Shown in pieces: positions 1 through 8,198 of a stretch of DNA of 64,000 nt. The stretch is from Paracoccus sp. N5 (GTDB taxonomy: Bacteria; Pseudomonadota; Alphaproteobacteria; Rhodobacterales; Rhodobacteraceae). The notes under the pieces are model-generated. The model saw only the letters and a program-made list of their open reading frames with translations, searched no databases and had not been told where the DNA came from. The DNA is taken from positions 760,001 to 824,000 of the forward strand of contig NZ_AQUO01000002.1 in NCBI RefSeq assembly GCF_000371965.1, read 5' to 3'. The translations under genes were made by a program, and so were the position numbers. How positions within the stretch are numbered: position 1 is the stretch's first letter; every line of letters starts with the position of its first letter.

Positions 1-351
1 CCCGCCCAGATGGTCGTAAAGGAACAGCCCCAGCCGCACCAGCCAAGCGGGCCGGTCCTGCGGCGAATGCGGCAGCACGAAGCGCATCGGCCAGATGATA
101 TGCGGGGCGGCGTTCAGCAGCACCTCGCGCTCGATCAGCGCCTCGCGCACCAGGCGGAACTCGTAATATTCCAGGTAGCGCAGCCCGCCATGCACCAGCT
201 TGCCCGAGCGCGACGAGGTGCCCTGCGCCAGGTCGTCCTTTTCGCAAAGCACCACCTTCAGGCCCCGCCCGGCGGCATCGCGCGCGACGCCGGCGCCGTT
301 GATGCCGCCGCCGATGACGAAAAGGTCGATCATCTCTTGATCCTGGGCCAT
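1..351 (-). CDS. eryB: EryB, erythritol-phosphate dehydrogenase (GlpD family), N-terminal part only
   Basis: Only the first 117 codons are in the window; the gene continues past the left edge. The protein opens with the FAD-binding Rossmann motif IGGGINGAG (about residues 11-19), followed by the GlpD-family segments GTSSRSGKLVHGGLRYLEYY and REALIEREVLL, which place it among the FAD-dependent glycerol-3-phosphate dehydrogenase-like enzymes. In known erythritol loci this family member oxidises the phosphorylated tetritol made by EryA at the membrane. The start at 351 is chosen because an AGGAG lies just upstream and the ATG sits 3 bases after the eryA stop, so the two are co-transcribed. The eryB name rests mainly on the adjacent, very recognisable eryA; glycerol-3-phosphate dehydrogenase is the alternative. 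Confidence 0.82.
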   Translation of the reverse strand, partial: MAQDQEMIDLFVIGGGINGAGVARDAAGRGLKVVLCEKDDLAQGTSSRSGKLVHGGLRYLEYYEFRLVREALIEREVLLNAAPHIIWPMRFVLPHSPQDRPAWLVRLGLFLYDHLGG

Positions 352-354
352 GTC

Positions 355-1911
355 TCAATCTCCTGTCCGGGTGCGGGCCAGCGCGTCCCATGCGGGCGGC
401 AGCGCCTGCCGCGAGGCGGAAAATGCGGGGAAAAGCCGCGCATAGGCGGCGGCGAGTTCGGGATCGGGCGCCTCGGCCGCGCCCAGAAGCGGCGTGACCC
501 ATTCGGCGATGCAGGATTCCATGTCGGGATAGGCGCCGATGGCGACGGCGGCCATCATCGCAGCGCCGGCCGCGCCGGCCTCGTCGCGCCCGGACACCCG
601 CACCGGGGCGTCGAGCGCGGCCGAGAGGATGCCGCGCAAGCCGCGCGAGCGCGCGGCGCCGCCGGTCAGCCGCAGCTCGGCCGGCAGCGGACCCATGGCG
701 GCGTAGCAGTCGCGCATCGCCATGCCCAGCCCCTCGGCCACGGCGCGGATCAGGTCGGGATAGCGATGCCCGGCCGACAGGCCGACGAAGCCCGCGCGGG
801 CATCGGCATTGACGAAGGGGCCACGCTCGCCCGCCTCGGAGATATAGGGGTGATAGACGATCTGGCCCGGCTTCGACTGCGCCAGCCAGCCCTCGATCCG
901 GTCGACCAGGTCGCGATGCGTGACCGGCTGGCCCAGGTCGGACATGATCCCCGCCGCGATGCCCAGGATCCAGTCCAGGTTCAGCGTCGCCGCCATATTG
1001 GTCTGCACCTGGGTCACGACGCCGGGGATCGGCAGGCAGATGACATAGCCGGTGCCCTGCGCGTTCAGATGCACGTCCTGCGCGCGCACCGCCCGCAGAT
1101 GCACGCCGGTCGAGCCGACGGTCGAGCAGGCGACATCGCCCGCCCCGCCATAAACCCCGGCACCCAGCGCGGTCATTACCATGTCCACATAGCCCAGGCT
1201 GACCGGCGTGCCAGCGCGCAGGCCGGTGGCGCGGGCGGCCTCGGGCGTCAGCGGATGGGTAAGCTGCGAGCCATCGACGATCTCGGGCAGCAGGGCGCGG
1301 CGATGCTCCAGCCCCAGCGCGGCGATCACCGTGTCGTCATAGCGCCGGTCGCGGAAATTGCCGAAGGTGAAGCTGGCCTCGGACGGGTCGGTCGCCCGCA
1401 CCCCGGTCAGGTTCAGATAAAGCCAGTCCTTGCAATGCAGCGCCACCTCGGCCCGGTCCAGCAGTTCCGGGCAATGCGCGTCCATATGCGCCATCTGGCT
1501 GCCCTGCTGGCAGGTGTTGAGCCCGGTGCCGGTCGCCTCGAACCGGGCGCGATTCGCCGGACCGGCGGCCAGCCGCGCCACCGTCGGCGCGGCGCGGGCG
1601 TCGAGCCACAGCCAAGCGTCGCCCACTGGCCCGTCGCGGCCGACCAGCCAGGTGCCGTCGCCCTGCGCCGTGACCGAGAGCGCGGCGGTGCGGGCGGCAA
1701 GATCGGGCAGTTTCTCGCCCAGGCCCCGCAGCGCGGCGGCGCAGTCGTCCCAGGTCTGCGCCAAGGGTTGCGTGGCCGAGCCGTCGCCGCCGGCCTGATA
1801 GCGGTTCGGCACCGAGGCCGCGGCGATCTGCCGCCCGCCCAGGTCGAAGGCCACCGCCTTGATGACCGAGGTGCCGGCGTCGATGCCGATCAGGATGTCA
1901 GCCCCGGCCAT
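355..1911 (-). CDS. eryA: EryA, erythritol kinase (FGGY family)
   Basis: Predicted to phosphorylate erythritol with ATP in the cytoplasm, the first step of the Brucella/rhizobial-type pathway. The 518-residue protein has the FGGY phosphate-binding segment IGIDAGTSVIKAVAFD near residue 8 and the C-terminal LTGGAARS nucleotide-binding segment near residue 413. Internal stretches such as GTGLNTCQQGSQMAHMD, CKDWLYLNLTG and TDPSEASFTFGNF are those I associate with Brucella EryA, and the length matches that enzyme (about 520). I use the ATG at 1911 because the family N-terminus begins there; an upstream extension in frame has no family resemblance. It leads an operon with eryB and diverges from the transporter operon across a 371-bp gap that probably holds shared control sites. 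eryC and eryD are not in the window. Confidence 0.88.
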   Translation of the reverse strand: MAGADILIGIDAGTSVIKAVAFDLGGRQIAAASVPNRYQAGGDGSATQPLAQTWDDCAAALRGLGEKLPDLAARTAALSVTAQGDGTWLVGRDGPVGDAWLWLDARAAPTVARLAAGPANRARFEATGTGLNTCQQGSQMAHMDAHCPELLDRAEVALHCKDWLYLNLTGVRATDPSEASFTFGNFRDRRYDDTVIAALGLEHRRALLPEIVDGSQLTHPLTPEAARATGLRAGTPVSLGYVDMVMTALGAGVYGGAGDVACSTVGSTGVHLRAVRAQDVHLNAQGTGYVICLPIPGVVTQVQTNMAATLNLDWILGIAAGIMSDLGQPVTHRDLVDRIEGWLAQSKPGQIVYHPYISEAGERGPFVNADARAGFVGLSAGHRYPDLIRAVAEGLGMAMRDCYAAMGPLPAELRLTGGAARSRGLRGILSAALDAPVRVSGRDEAGAAGAAMMAAVAIGAYPDMESCIAEWVTPLLGAAEAPDPELAAAYARLFPAFSASRQALPPAWDALARTRTGD

Positions 1912-2059
1912 GGCGCGCCGTCCTGCGGGGGTCGGTGGGGTGGTGATGCATGGTGCCCTCCTCCGCCCGGACCACGGCCGCGGCGGCAAGCCAGCCCGGA
2001 CGGGCGTGGCGAACTCCTCGGTCATTTTCATACCGCAGATTACCCGTCGCGGGAATGCA

Positions 2060-2083
2060 TTTTTTTACGGACATAGCAAAAAA
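2060..2083. promoter_or_regulatory. AT-rich imperfect dyad in the eryA / transporter divergent promoter region
   Basis: The gap 1912-2282 between eryA and the DUF2291 gene contains no convincing gene. Its most distinctive part is a T7 run at 2060-2066 and an A6 run at 2078-2083. These form an inverted repeat: arms TTTTTTAC at 2061-2068 and GCAAAAAA at 2076-2083, seven central bases, one mismatch. In such GC-rich DNA this stands out as a candidate promoter or operator, for example for an EryD-type repressor. No promoter boxes can be assigned with certainty, and the assignment to a regulator is inference. Confidence 0.3.
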
Positions 2084-2282
2084 TTTCAGTTACTGTCATC
2101 CGGACGGCAGGATTCGGGCGATGCCCCGCACCCGCCGGCAGGAGGAGACTGCCAGGCATGACCAGCCAGAGGAGGGGCCGGACAATGCAAGGAAATCCCA
2201 GATATTCCCCGCGGGATGCCCGCCGCCCGGCGGCCTGATTCGTATCCGCCCGCGCAACATTCACCAGATCCGAGGCATGAAC

Positions 2283-2948
2283 ATGGTCCAGAGCACTGCC
2301 CCGACCGGCCAAGCCCCCAAGGCCCCCGCGGCATCGCGGCGCGGGCTTTTCCTGAGCATCGCCGCGGCGGCCGTCGTGCTGGCCGGCATCGCGCTTGACA
2401 CCAAGATCGTGCATATCGGCTCGGAAGCCGACGTGCGTCAGCAGGCCTTCTCGCCCGACGGCTACGGCCAGACGGAGTTCCCCCGTATCCGCGACGCCGT
2501 GAAGGCCAAGGCGGGCGAGGCGCCCGAGGTCGCCGCCGCCATCGCCGCCGACAAGGACGCGGCCATCGCCAAATACGGCACCCCGGCCTCGACCGGGGCG
2601 ATCCTCTCGGTGCGCGTGACCGGCACGGCGGGCGAGCCCAAGGCCGGGATCTATCCGCTGGCGGTCGAGGGCCTGCCCGAAGGCGTCGCCGTCCGCGTCC
2701 AGACCGGCCCGGCGATCAACGGCACCGACCTGCGCGACGCGCCCGGCGACATCGCCTTCGGCAGCTTCAAGAACCAGATCGAATACCAGAACGCCGGCTC
2801 GGGCATCAACCGCGCCATGAAGGCCGAGGTGCTGGACAAGATCGACGCCGCGAACCTGACCGGCAAGACCGTCGAAGTCGTGGGCGCCTTCCGCCTCATC
2901 AATCCCAAGAACTGGCTGATCACCCCGGTCGAGGTGGTGGTGAAATGA
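2283..2948 (+). CDS. DUF2291-family periplasm-facing protein of a sugar/polyol ABC operon
   Basis: A 221-residue protein with a short basic N-terminus, one hydrophobic segment (about residues 20-38, LFLSIAAAAVVLAGIAL) and a predicted extracytoplasmic remainder. It resembles DUF2291 proteins, which occur beside ribose-class ABC transporters; their biochemical role is not established. Of two ATGs six bases apart (2277 and 2283) I choose 2283, because the GAGG at 2272-2275 is then about 7 bases away. Its stop overlaps the next gene by ATGA (2945-2948), so it is first in a translationally coupled operon with the ATPase, permease, binding protein, kinase and dehydrogenase. A plausible role is assembly or accessory function for the importer, but this is inference from position. 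Confidence 0.75.
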   Translation: MVQSTAPTGQAPKAPAASRRGLFLSIAAAAVVLAGIALDTKIVHIGSEADVRQQAFSPDGYGQTEFPRIRDAVKAKAGEAPEVAAAIAADKDAAIAKYGTPASTGAILSVRVTGTAGEPKAGIYPLAVEGLPEGVAVRVQTGPAINGTDLRDAPGDIAFGSFKNQIEYQNAGSGINRAMKAEVLDKIDAANLTGKTVEVVGAFRLINPKNWLITPVEVVVK

Positions 2949-4468
2949 CCCGCGCCGCAAGCCCCCGCGGCGAGGTCGTCCTGGCCGCCCGCAACGTCGC
3001 CAAGTCCTATGGCAGCGTCCATGCGCTGAAGGGCGTGAATTTCGACATCCATCGCGGCCAGGTAACGACCTTGTTCGGCGAGAACGGCGCCGGCAAGTCC
3101 ACGCTGATGAAGATCCTGTCGGGCGTCATCCAGCCCACCAGCGGCGAGATCATCCTGGACGGCCAGCCCGTGGCCTTTGCCAGCGCCAACGAGGCGCGCG
3201 ACCGCGGCATCTCGATCATCCACCAGGAGCTGAGCCTGGCCCCGAACCTGTCGGTGCGCGACAATATCTTCATGGGCCGCGAGATCATGGGCCCGACCGG
3301 CGTCGATTTCGCCGAAGAGGAACGCCAGGTCCGCCGCCTGATGGAGGAGCTGGAGGAAAACATCGACCCGCTGACCCCGGTCGAGGAACTGCGCCTGGGC
3401 CAGCAGCAGATCGTCGAGATCGCCCGCGCGCTGTCGGTGGACAGCCGCATCCTGATCATGGACGAGCCGACCAGCGCGCTTTCGGCCGGCGAGGTCGAGG
3501 TGCTGTTCAAGGTCATCCGCGACCTGACCGCCAAGGGCGTCAGCATCGTCTATATCTCGCACCACCTGGAAGAGGCGCTGACGATCACCGACCATGCCGT
3601 GGTGCTGCGCGACGGCAACATGACGGCTTATGCGCCGCGCGCCGAGATCGACCTGGAGTGGATCGTGCGCAACATGGTCGGCGACAATTACGACCTGGGC
3701 GCGCCGCCCGCGACCCGCTTCGGCGAGGTGGCGCTGTCGATCCGCAATCTCTCGGTGCCCGACCCGGCCGGCTTCAACCTGGTGGACAAGCTGTCGCTCG
3801 ACGTGCGCGCGGGCGAGATCGTCTGCATCTACGGCCTCATGGGCGCCGGCCGCACCGAGCTGCTGGAGACCTGCGCCGGGCGGCTGCGGCCCTCGGGCGG
3901 CGAGATCGTGCTGGAAGGCCGCGAGATCTCGCATCTGTCGATCGCCGAGCGCATCGCGCGCGGCCTCGCGCTGGTGCCCGAGGACCGGCAGCGCGACGGG
4001 CTGGTGCAGACCATGACCGTGGGCGAGAACCTGTCGCTGGCCTCGATCGGCCGCTTCACCCGCGGGCTGTTCACCAGCCGCGGCGCCGAGAAGAAGCTGA
4101 TCCAGGACAGCATCCGCGAGGTCACCGTCAAGACCTCGGGCGGCCATGCCGCCATCGGCTCGCTCTCGGGCGGCAACCAGCAGAAGGTCGTCATCGGCAA
4201 GATGCTGGCGACCAAGCCCAAGGTCATCATGCTGGACGAGCCCTCGCGCGGCATCGACATCGGCGCCAAGGCCGAGGTGTTCCGCCTGCTGGCCGAGGGC
4301 GCGAAACAGGGCCTTGCCGTGCTCTATTCCACATCCGAGGTCAGCGAATGCCTGTCCATCGCGCATCGCATCATCGTCATGCACAAGGGCCGCATCTCGG
4401 CCGAATTCGATTCCACCGTCACCAAGGAAAAGATCATGGCCGCCTCGGGCGAGTCCGTGGCTGCCTGA
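2945..4468 (+). CDS. ABC transporter ATPase with two nucleotide-binding domains (RbsA/EryE-like)
   Basis: A 507-residue cytoplasmic ATPase of the carbohydrate uptake transporter 2 class, which fuses two ABC domains in one chain. The first domain has Walker A GENGAGKST at about 45-53 and a Walker B ending MDEPTSALS. The second has a degenerate Walker A (GLMGAGRTEL), a signature LSGGNQQK and a Walker B ending LDEPSRGID. Degenerate second sites are normal in RbsA-type proteins. It energises import by the permease and binding protein encoded next. In this context the substrate is probably erythritol or a related polyol, as for rhizobial EryEFG, although ribose-class alternatives cannot be excluded from sequence alone. 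The ATG overlaps the DUF2291 stop. Confidence 0.9.
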   Translation: MTRAASPRGEVVLAARNVAKSYGSVHALKGVNFDIHRGQVTTLFGENGAGKSTLMKILSGVIQPTSGEIILDGQPVAFASANEARDRGISIIHQELSLAPNLSVRDNIFMGREIMGPTGVDFAEEERQVRRLMEELEENIDPLTPVEELRLGQQQIVEIARALSVDSRILIMDEPTSALSAGEVEVLFKVIRDLTAKGVSIVYISHHLEEALTITDHAVVLRDGNMTAYAPRAEIDLEWIVRNMVGDNYDLGAPPATRFGEVALSIRNLSVPDPAGFNLVDKLSLDVRAGEIVCIYGLMGAGRTELLETCAGRLRPSGGEIVLEGREISHLSIAERIARGLALVPEDRQRDGLVQTMTVGENLSLASIGRFTRGLFTSRGAEKKLIQDSIREVTVKTSGGHAAIGSLSGGNQQKVVIGKMLATKPKVIMLDEPSRGIDIGAKAEVFRLLAEGAKQGLAVLYSTSEVSECLSIAHRIIVMHKGRISAEFDSTVTKEKIMAASGESVAA

Positions 4469-4493
4469 CGGTCCTGTGAGGGAGGAAACACCT

Positions 4494-5531
4494 ATGTCCG
4501 CCACGACCGCCGCCACCGCCCCCAAGAAGGCCGAGTTCAGCATCGGCCGCTTCCTGCTGGAAGGCCGGGCCTTCTTTGCGCTGATCGCCATCATCGCGGT
4601 CTTCTCGTTCCTGTCGCCGAACTATTTCACCCTGGCGAACTTTCTCATCATGTCCTCGCAGGTGGCGATCTACGGCATCCTGTCCATCGGCATGCTGCTG
4701 GTGATCCTGAACGGCGGCATCGACCTGTCCGTGGGCTCGATCCTGGCGCTCTGCGGCGTGGTCGCCGGCGCGATGATGCAGGGGGTCGAGCTCGACTGGG
4801 CCGGGGTGATCCTCTACCCGCCGGTCTGGGCCGTCGTCATCCTGACCATCGCCGTCGGCGCAGCAGTGGGGGCGCTGAATGGGGTGCTGATCTCGATCTT
4901 CAAGGTGCCGCCCTTCGTCGCTACGCTGGGGGTGATGTATGTCGCCCGCGGCGTCGCGCTCTTGATGACCAACGGGCTGACCTACAACAACCTGCGCGGC
5001 TCGGCCGAGCTGGGCAACACCGGCTTCAACTGGCTGGGCTTCAACCGCATCGCCGGCATCCCGATCTCGGTCATCGTGCTGGCGACGGTGGCGGTGCTGG
5101 CCGGGCTGATGCTGTCGCGCTCGGCCTTTGGGCGCTGGCTCTATGCCTCGGGCGGCAACGAACGCGCGGCCGAGCTTTCGGGCGTGCCAACCCGCCGGGT
5201 CAAGATCACCGTCTACACCATCTCGGGCGCGCTGGCCGCCATCGCCGGGCTGGTACTGTCCTCGCAGCTGACCTCGGCCGGGCCGACCGCCGGCACCACC
5301 TACGAGCTGACCGCCATCGCGGCGGTGGTGATCGGCGGCGCGGCGCTGACCGGCGGGCGCGGCACGGTGCGCGGCACCATGCTGGGCGCCTTCGTCATCG
5401 GTTTCCTGTCGGCGGGCCTCGTCATCATCGGCGTCAGCTCCTACTGGCAGACCGTGTTCACCGGCGCGGTGATCGTGCTCGCGGTGCTGATGAACTCGAT
5501 CCAATACGGGCGCGGTGGCCGCAAGGGCTGA
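4494..5531 (+). CDS. ABC transporter permease (RbsC/EryF-like)
   Basis: A 345-residue polytopic inner-membrane protein with many hydrophobic segments, beginning after a 30-residue polar N-terminus. It carries the family hallmarks GGIDLSVGSILAL and NGVLISIFKVPPFVATLG in its first half and AAVVIGGAALTGGRGTVRG in its second half, the pattern of ribose/xylose-type permeases. It should form the homodimeric channel of the importer. The start has a strong GGGAGGAAA upstream, 25 bases after the ATPase stop. Length is typical of the family. Confidence 0.9.
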   Translation: MSATTAATAPKKAEFSIGRFLLEGRAFFALIAIIAVFSFLSPNYFTLANFLIMSSQVAIYGILSIGMLLVILNGGIDLSVGSILALCGVVAGAMMQGVELDWAGVILYPPVWAVVILTIAVGAAVGALNGVLISIFKVPPFVATLGVMYVARGVALLMTNGLTYNNLRGSAELGNTGFNWLGFNRIAGIPISVIVLATVAVLAGLMLSRSAFGRWLYASGGNERAAELSGVPTRRVKITVYTISGALAAIAGLVLSSQLTSAGPTAGTTYELTAIAAVVIGGAALTGGRGTVRGTMLGAFVIGFLSAGLVIIGVSSYWQTVFTGAVIVLAVLMNSIQYGRGGRKG

Positions 5532-5618
5532 CCCCGCATGACCTTCCCGCCGGGCGGAACGGCTGCCCGGCGAAAGCCTGCCGCAAGGCAGGAAACCAAC
5601 CCCAAGGGAGTGAGAAGA

Positions 5619-6566
5619 ATGTTCAAACTGACCCGTCGCGCGCTGCTGGCCGCCGCTGCTTCGCTGCCCCTGATGGCAGCGGCCGCCTCGGCCGAGGGCC
5701 TGATCTCGATCATCGTCAACGACCCGGCGAACCCCTATTGGTTCACCGAGGGCGAGGTCGCCAAGAAGACCGCCGAGGAGATGGGCTATACCGCCAACGT
5801 GGCCGCGCATCGCGGCGACACCAATACCGAAAGCACGCTGATCGACACCGCGATCACCAACAAGTCGGTGGCGATCATCCTGGACCCCGCGAACGCGGAC
5901 GGCTCGGTCGGCGCGGTGCAGAAGGCGGTCGATGCCGGCATCCCGGTGATCCTGGTCAATGCCGAGATCAACCAGGAAGGCCTGGCCAAGGCGCAGCTGG
6001 TGTCGAACAACGCCCAGGGCGCGGCGCTTGGGGCCCAGGCCTGGGTCGAGACCGTGGGCGACAAGGGCAAATATGTCGAACTGTTCGGCGCGCCCTCGGA
6101 CAACAACGCCCAGACCCGCTCGAACGGCTATGAAACGGTGCTGAGCCAGTATCCCGATCTGGAGAAGGTCGGCCAGGAGGTCGCGAACTGGGACCGCACC
6201 CAGGGCTACCAGAAGATGCAGTCGCTGTTGCAGGCCAACCCGGACATCAACGGCGTGATCTCGGGCAATGACGAGATGGCACTGGGCGCGATTGCCGCGC
6301 TGAAAGAGGCCGGCAAGCTGGACGCGGTGAAGGTCGGCGGCTTCGACGGCTCGCCCGATGCGGTGGCGGCGGTCAAGGCCGGCGAGCTGCAATATACCGT
6401 GCTGCAGCCGGTGGCGATCTTCTCGGCCGAGGCGGTCAAGCAGGCGGATGCCGTAATCAAGACCGGCAAGACCGGCGTGGACACCGAAAAGCAGCTGTTC
6501 GACTGCCTGCTGATCGACCAGTCGAACGCCGACAAATACACGGCGCCCTTCGTGCTGGAACAATAA
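5619..6566 (+). CDS. Periplasmic sugar/polyol-binding protein (RbsB/EryG-like)
   Basis: A 315-residue substrate-binding protein of the periplasmic-binding-protein type 1 fold. It starts with a clear signal peptide (MFKLTRRALLAAAASLPLMA, cleaved near an ASA site around residue 25). The mature part begins with ISIIVNDPANPYWFTEGE, typical of ribose-class proteins, and contains IILDPANADGS and a C-terminal hinge region GGFDGSPDA. The ATG at 5619 follows AAGGGAGTGAGAAG; an upstream in-frame ATG at 5538 would place a long charged stretch before the signal peptide and is rejected. It delivers substrate to the permease. A strong hairpin region follows the gene and may stabilise its message. Confidence 0.88.
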   Translation: MFKLTRRALLAAAASLPLMAAAASAEGLISIIVNDPANPYWFTEGEVAKKTAEEMGYTANVAAHRGDTNTESTLIDTAITNKSVAIILDPANADGSVGAVQKAVDAGIPVILVNAEINQEGLAKAQLVSNNAQGAALGAQAWVETVGDKGKYVELFGAPSDNNAQTRSNGYETVLSQYPDLEKVGQEVANWDRTQGYQKMQSLLQANPDINGVISGNDEMALGAIAALKEAGKLDAVKVGGFDGSPDAVAAVKAGELQYTVLQPVAIFSAEAVKQADAVIKTGKTGVDTEKQLFDCLLIDQSNADKYTAPFVLEQ

Positions 6567-6581
6567 CCGCCGCTGCCGGGT

Positions 6582-6649
6582 GCGGAGCCGCTCCGCCCCC
6601 GGCCCTGCACGCCCCGCGCCCCGCCCTCCCCCTTTCGCGGCGCGGGGCG
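6582..6649 (+). other. Two intercistronic stem-loops between binding protein and kinase
   Basis: Just after the binding-protein stop there is a 6-bp stem with a 3-base loop (6582-6596). It is followed by a perfect 11-bp GC stem, arms 6610-6620 and 6639-6649, around an 18-base loop. Neither is followed by a T-run, so these look more like mRNA-stabilising or attenuating structures than full terminators. Such structures downstream of binding-protein genes commonly set a higher protein level than for downstream genes; that role here is inference. Confidence 0.5.
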
Positions 6650-6674
6650 CGCACTTGTGCCCGACGAGGTTCCC

Positions 6675-8198
6675 ATGCCCCTGCTGCTTGGCATCGACAA
6701 CGGCCTGACCGTGACCAAGGCGGTGATCTTCGATCAGGCCGGCCGAGTGCTGGCCACCGCGCGCCGCCGCGTGCCGCAGATCATGCCGCGCCCGCGCCAT
6801 GTCGAGCGTGACATGGACGTGCTCTGGACCCAGACCGCCGCCGCCATCGCCGAGGCCGTCGCCGCCTGCGGCCGCCCGGCCGGCGAGATCGCCGCCGTGG
6901 CCGCCACCGCGCATGGCGACGGCGTCTATGTGCTGGACCGCGACGCCCGTCCGCTGGGCAACGGCATCCTGTCGCTGGACAGCCGCGCCGGCGCGGTTGT
7001 CGCCGGCTGGCAGGCGGACGGCACCGCCGAACGCGCGTTGGCCCGCACCGGGCAGATGCCGCATGCCTCGGCGCCCTCGGCCTTGCTGGCCTGGATGCGC
7101 GACCACGACCCCGAACGCTTTGCCCGCATCGCCCATGTGCTCGCCTGCAAAGACTGGCTGCGCCTGTGCCTGACCGGCCGCATCGCCACCGACCTGACCG
7201 AGGCCAGCACCTCCTTCACCGATGTCGCGACCCAGCGCTACGCGCCCGACATCCTGCCGCTGTTCGGCCTGGAGGCGCTGGCCGGGACGCTGCCGTCGAT
7301 CCTGCTGCCCGGCGCCGTCGCCGGCCATGTCACGCCGCAGGCCGCCGCCCTGACCGGCCTTGTCGCCGGCACGCCGGTCGCGGCCGGGCTGCATGACGTG
7401 ACCGCCTCGGCGCTTGGCGCGGGCGGCCATGCGCCCGGCACGGTCGCCATCGTCGCCGGCACCTATTCCATCAACGAGACCGTCTCGGACACCCCGAAGG
7501 TCGATCCGCGCTGGTTCTGCCGCAACGGGCTGGAGCCGGGCGCGTGGAACGCCATGTCGATTTCTCCTGCATCGGCCGCGAATTACGACTGGTTCCTCGA
7601 CACGCTCTGCGGCGCCGAGCGCCGCGAAGCCGAGGCGCAGGGCCGCGCCTTCCACGCCGAGATCATCCCGGAGATCGAGGCCGCCATGGTCCGGCCCTCG
7701 ACCGCGATCTTCCACCCGTTCCTGTTCGGCTCGCCGCTGGGGCCCACGGCCAGCGCCGGCTTCTTCGGGTTGCGCGGCTGGCAGGATCGCGGCGACATGC
7801 TGCGCGCGGTGATCGAGGGCATCGCCTTCAACCACCGCATCCATGTCGATGCCCTGCGCGAGGGCTTTCAGCCCACCAAGGCTCGATTGACCGGAGGAAT
7901 CTCGCGCAGCCCGCTGTTTGCACAGCTTTTTGCCGACGCGCTGGGAATGCCGGTCTCGGTCAGCGACACCGATGAGGCCGCCGCCTGGGGGGCGGCGCTT
8001 TGCGCGGGCGCCGCCGTGGGGCTGTTCCAAAGCCCGCGCCACGATCCGCGCGACATGGCGGCGCTGACCCGCCATTACGCCCCCGATCCCGCCCGCAGCG
8101 CGGCGCTGGCCGAACGCTATGCCCTCTTTACCGAACTGACCCAGGCGCTGGCGCCGATCTGGCCCAGGATCGAGGCGCTGGCAAAGGAAGCCCCATGA
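6675..8198 (+). CDS. Second FGGY-family carbohydrate/polyol kinase
   Basis: A 507-residue kinase with the FGGY N-terminal segment LGIDNGLTVTKAVIFD (about residues 5-20), TAHGDGVYVL near 80 and the C-terminal LTGGISRS segment near residue 404. It is clearly a paralogue rather than a copy of eryA, with little conservation outside family motifs. The ATG at 6675 has an ACGAGG five bases upstream; the GTG at 6657 is less favoured. Its stop overlaps the start of the dehydrogenase gene by ATGA, so the two probably act in sequence: phosphorylation of an imported polyol, then oxidation. The exact substrate is not readable from sequence; a tetritol or pentitol different from erythritol is the simplest guess. 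Confidence 0.8.
   Translation: MPLLLGIDNGLTVTKAVIFDQAGRVLATARRRVPQIMPRPRHVERDMDVLWTQTAAAIAEAVAACGRPAGEIAAVAATAHGDGVYVLDRDARPLGNGILSLDSRAGAVVAGWQADGTAERALARTGQMPHASAPSALLAWMRDHDPERFARIAHVLACKDWLRLCLTGRIATDLTEASTSFTDVATQRYAPDILPLFGLEALAGTLPSILLPGAVAGHVTPQAAALTGLVAGTPVAAGLHDVTASALGAGGHAPGTVAIVAGTYSINETVSDTPKVDPRWFCRNGLEPGAWNAMSISPASAANYDWFLDTLCGAERREAEAQGRAFHAEIIPEIEAAMVRPSTAIFHPFLFGSPLGPTASAGFFGLRGWQDRGDMLRAVIEGIAFNHRIHVDALREGFQPTKARLTGGISRSPLFAQLFADALGMPVSVSDTDEAAAWGAALCAGAAVGLFQSPRHDPRDMAALTRHYAPDPARSAALAERYALFTELTQALAPIWPRIEALAKEAP

Noticed and set aside
10..2076. Long open frame on the + strand opposite eryA
   Set aside because: Composition is Arg/Gly/His-rich shadow sequence of the eryA-eryB coding strand; no family resemblance.
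4434..8075. 1213-codon open frame on the - strand opposite the permease, binding protein and kinase
   Set aside because: Antisense shadow of strongly biased GC-rich genes; the opposite strand encodes clear family members throughout.
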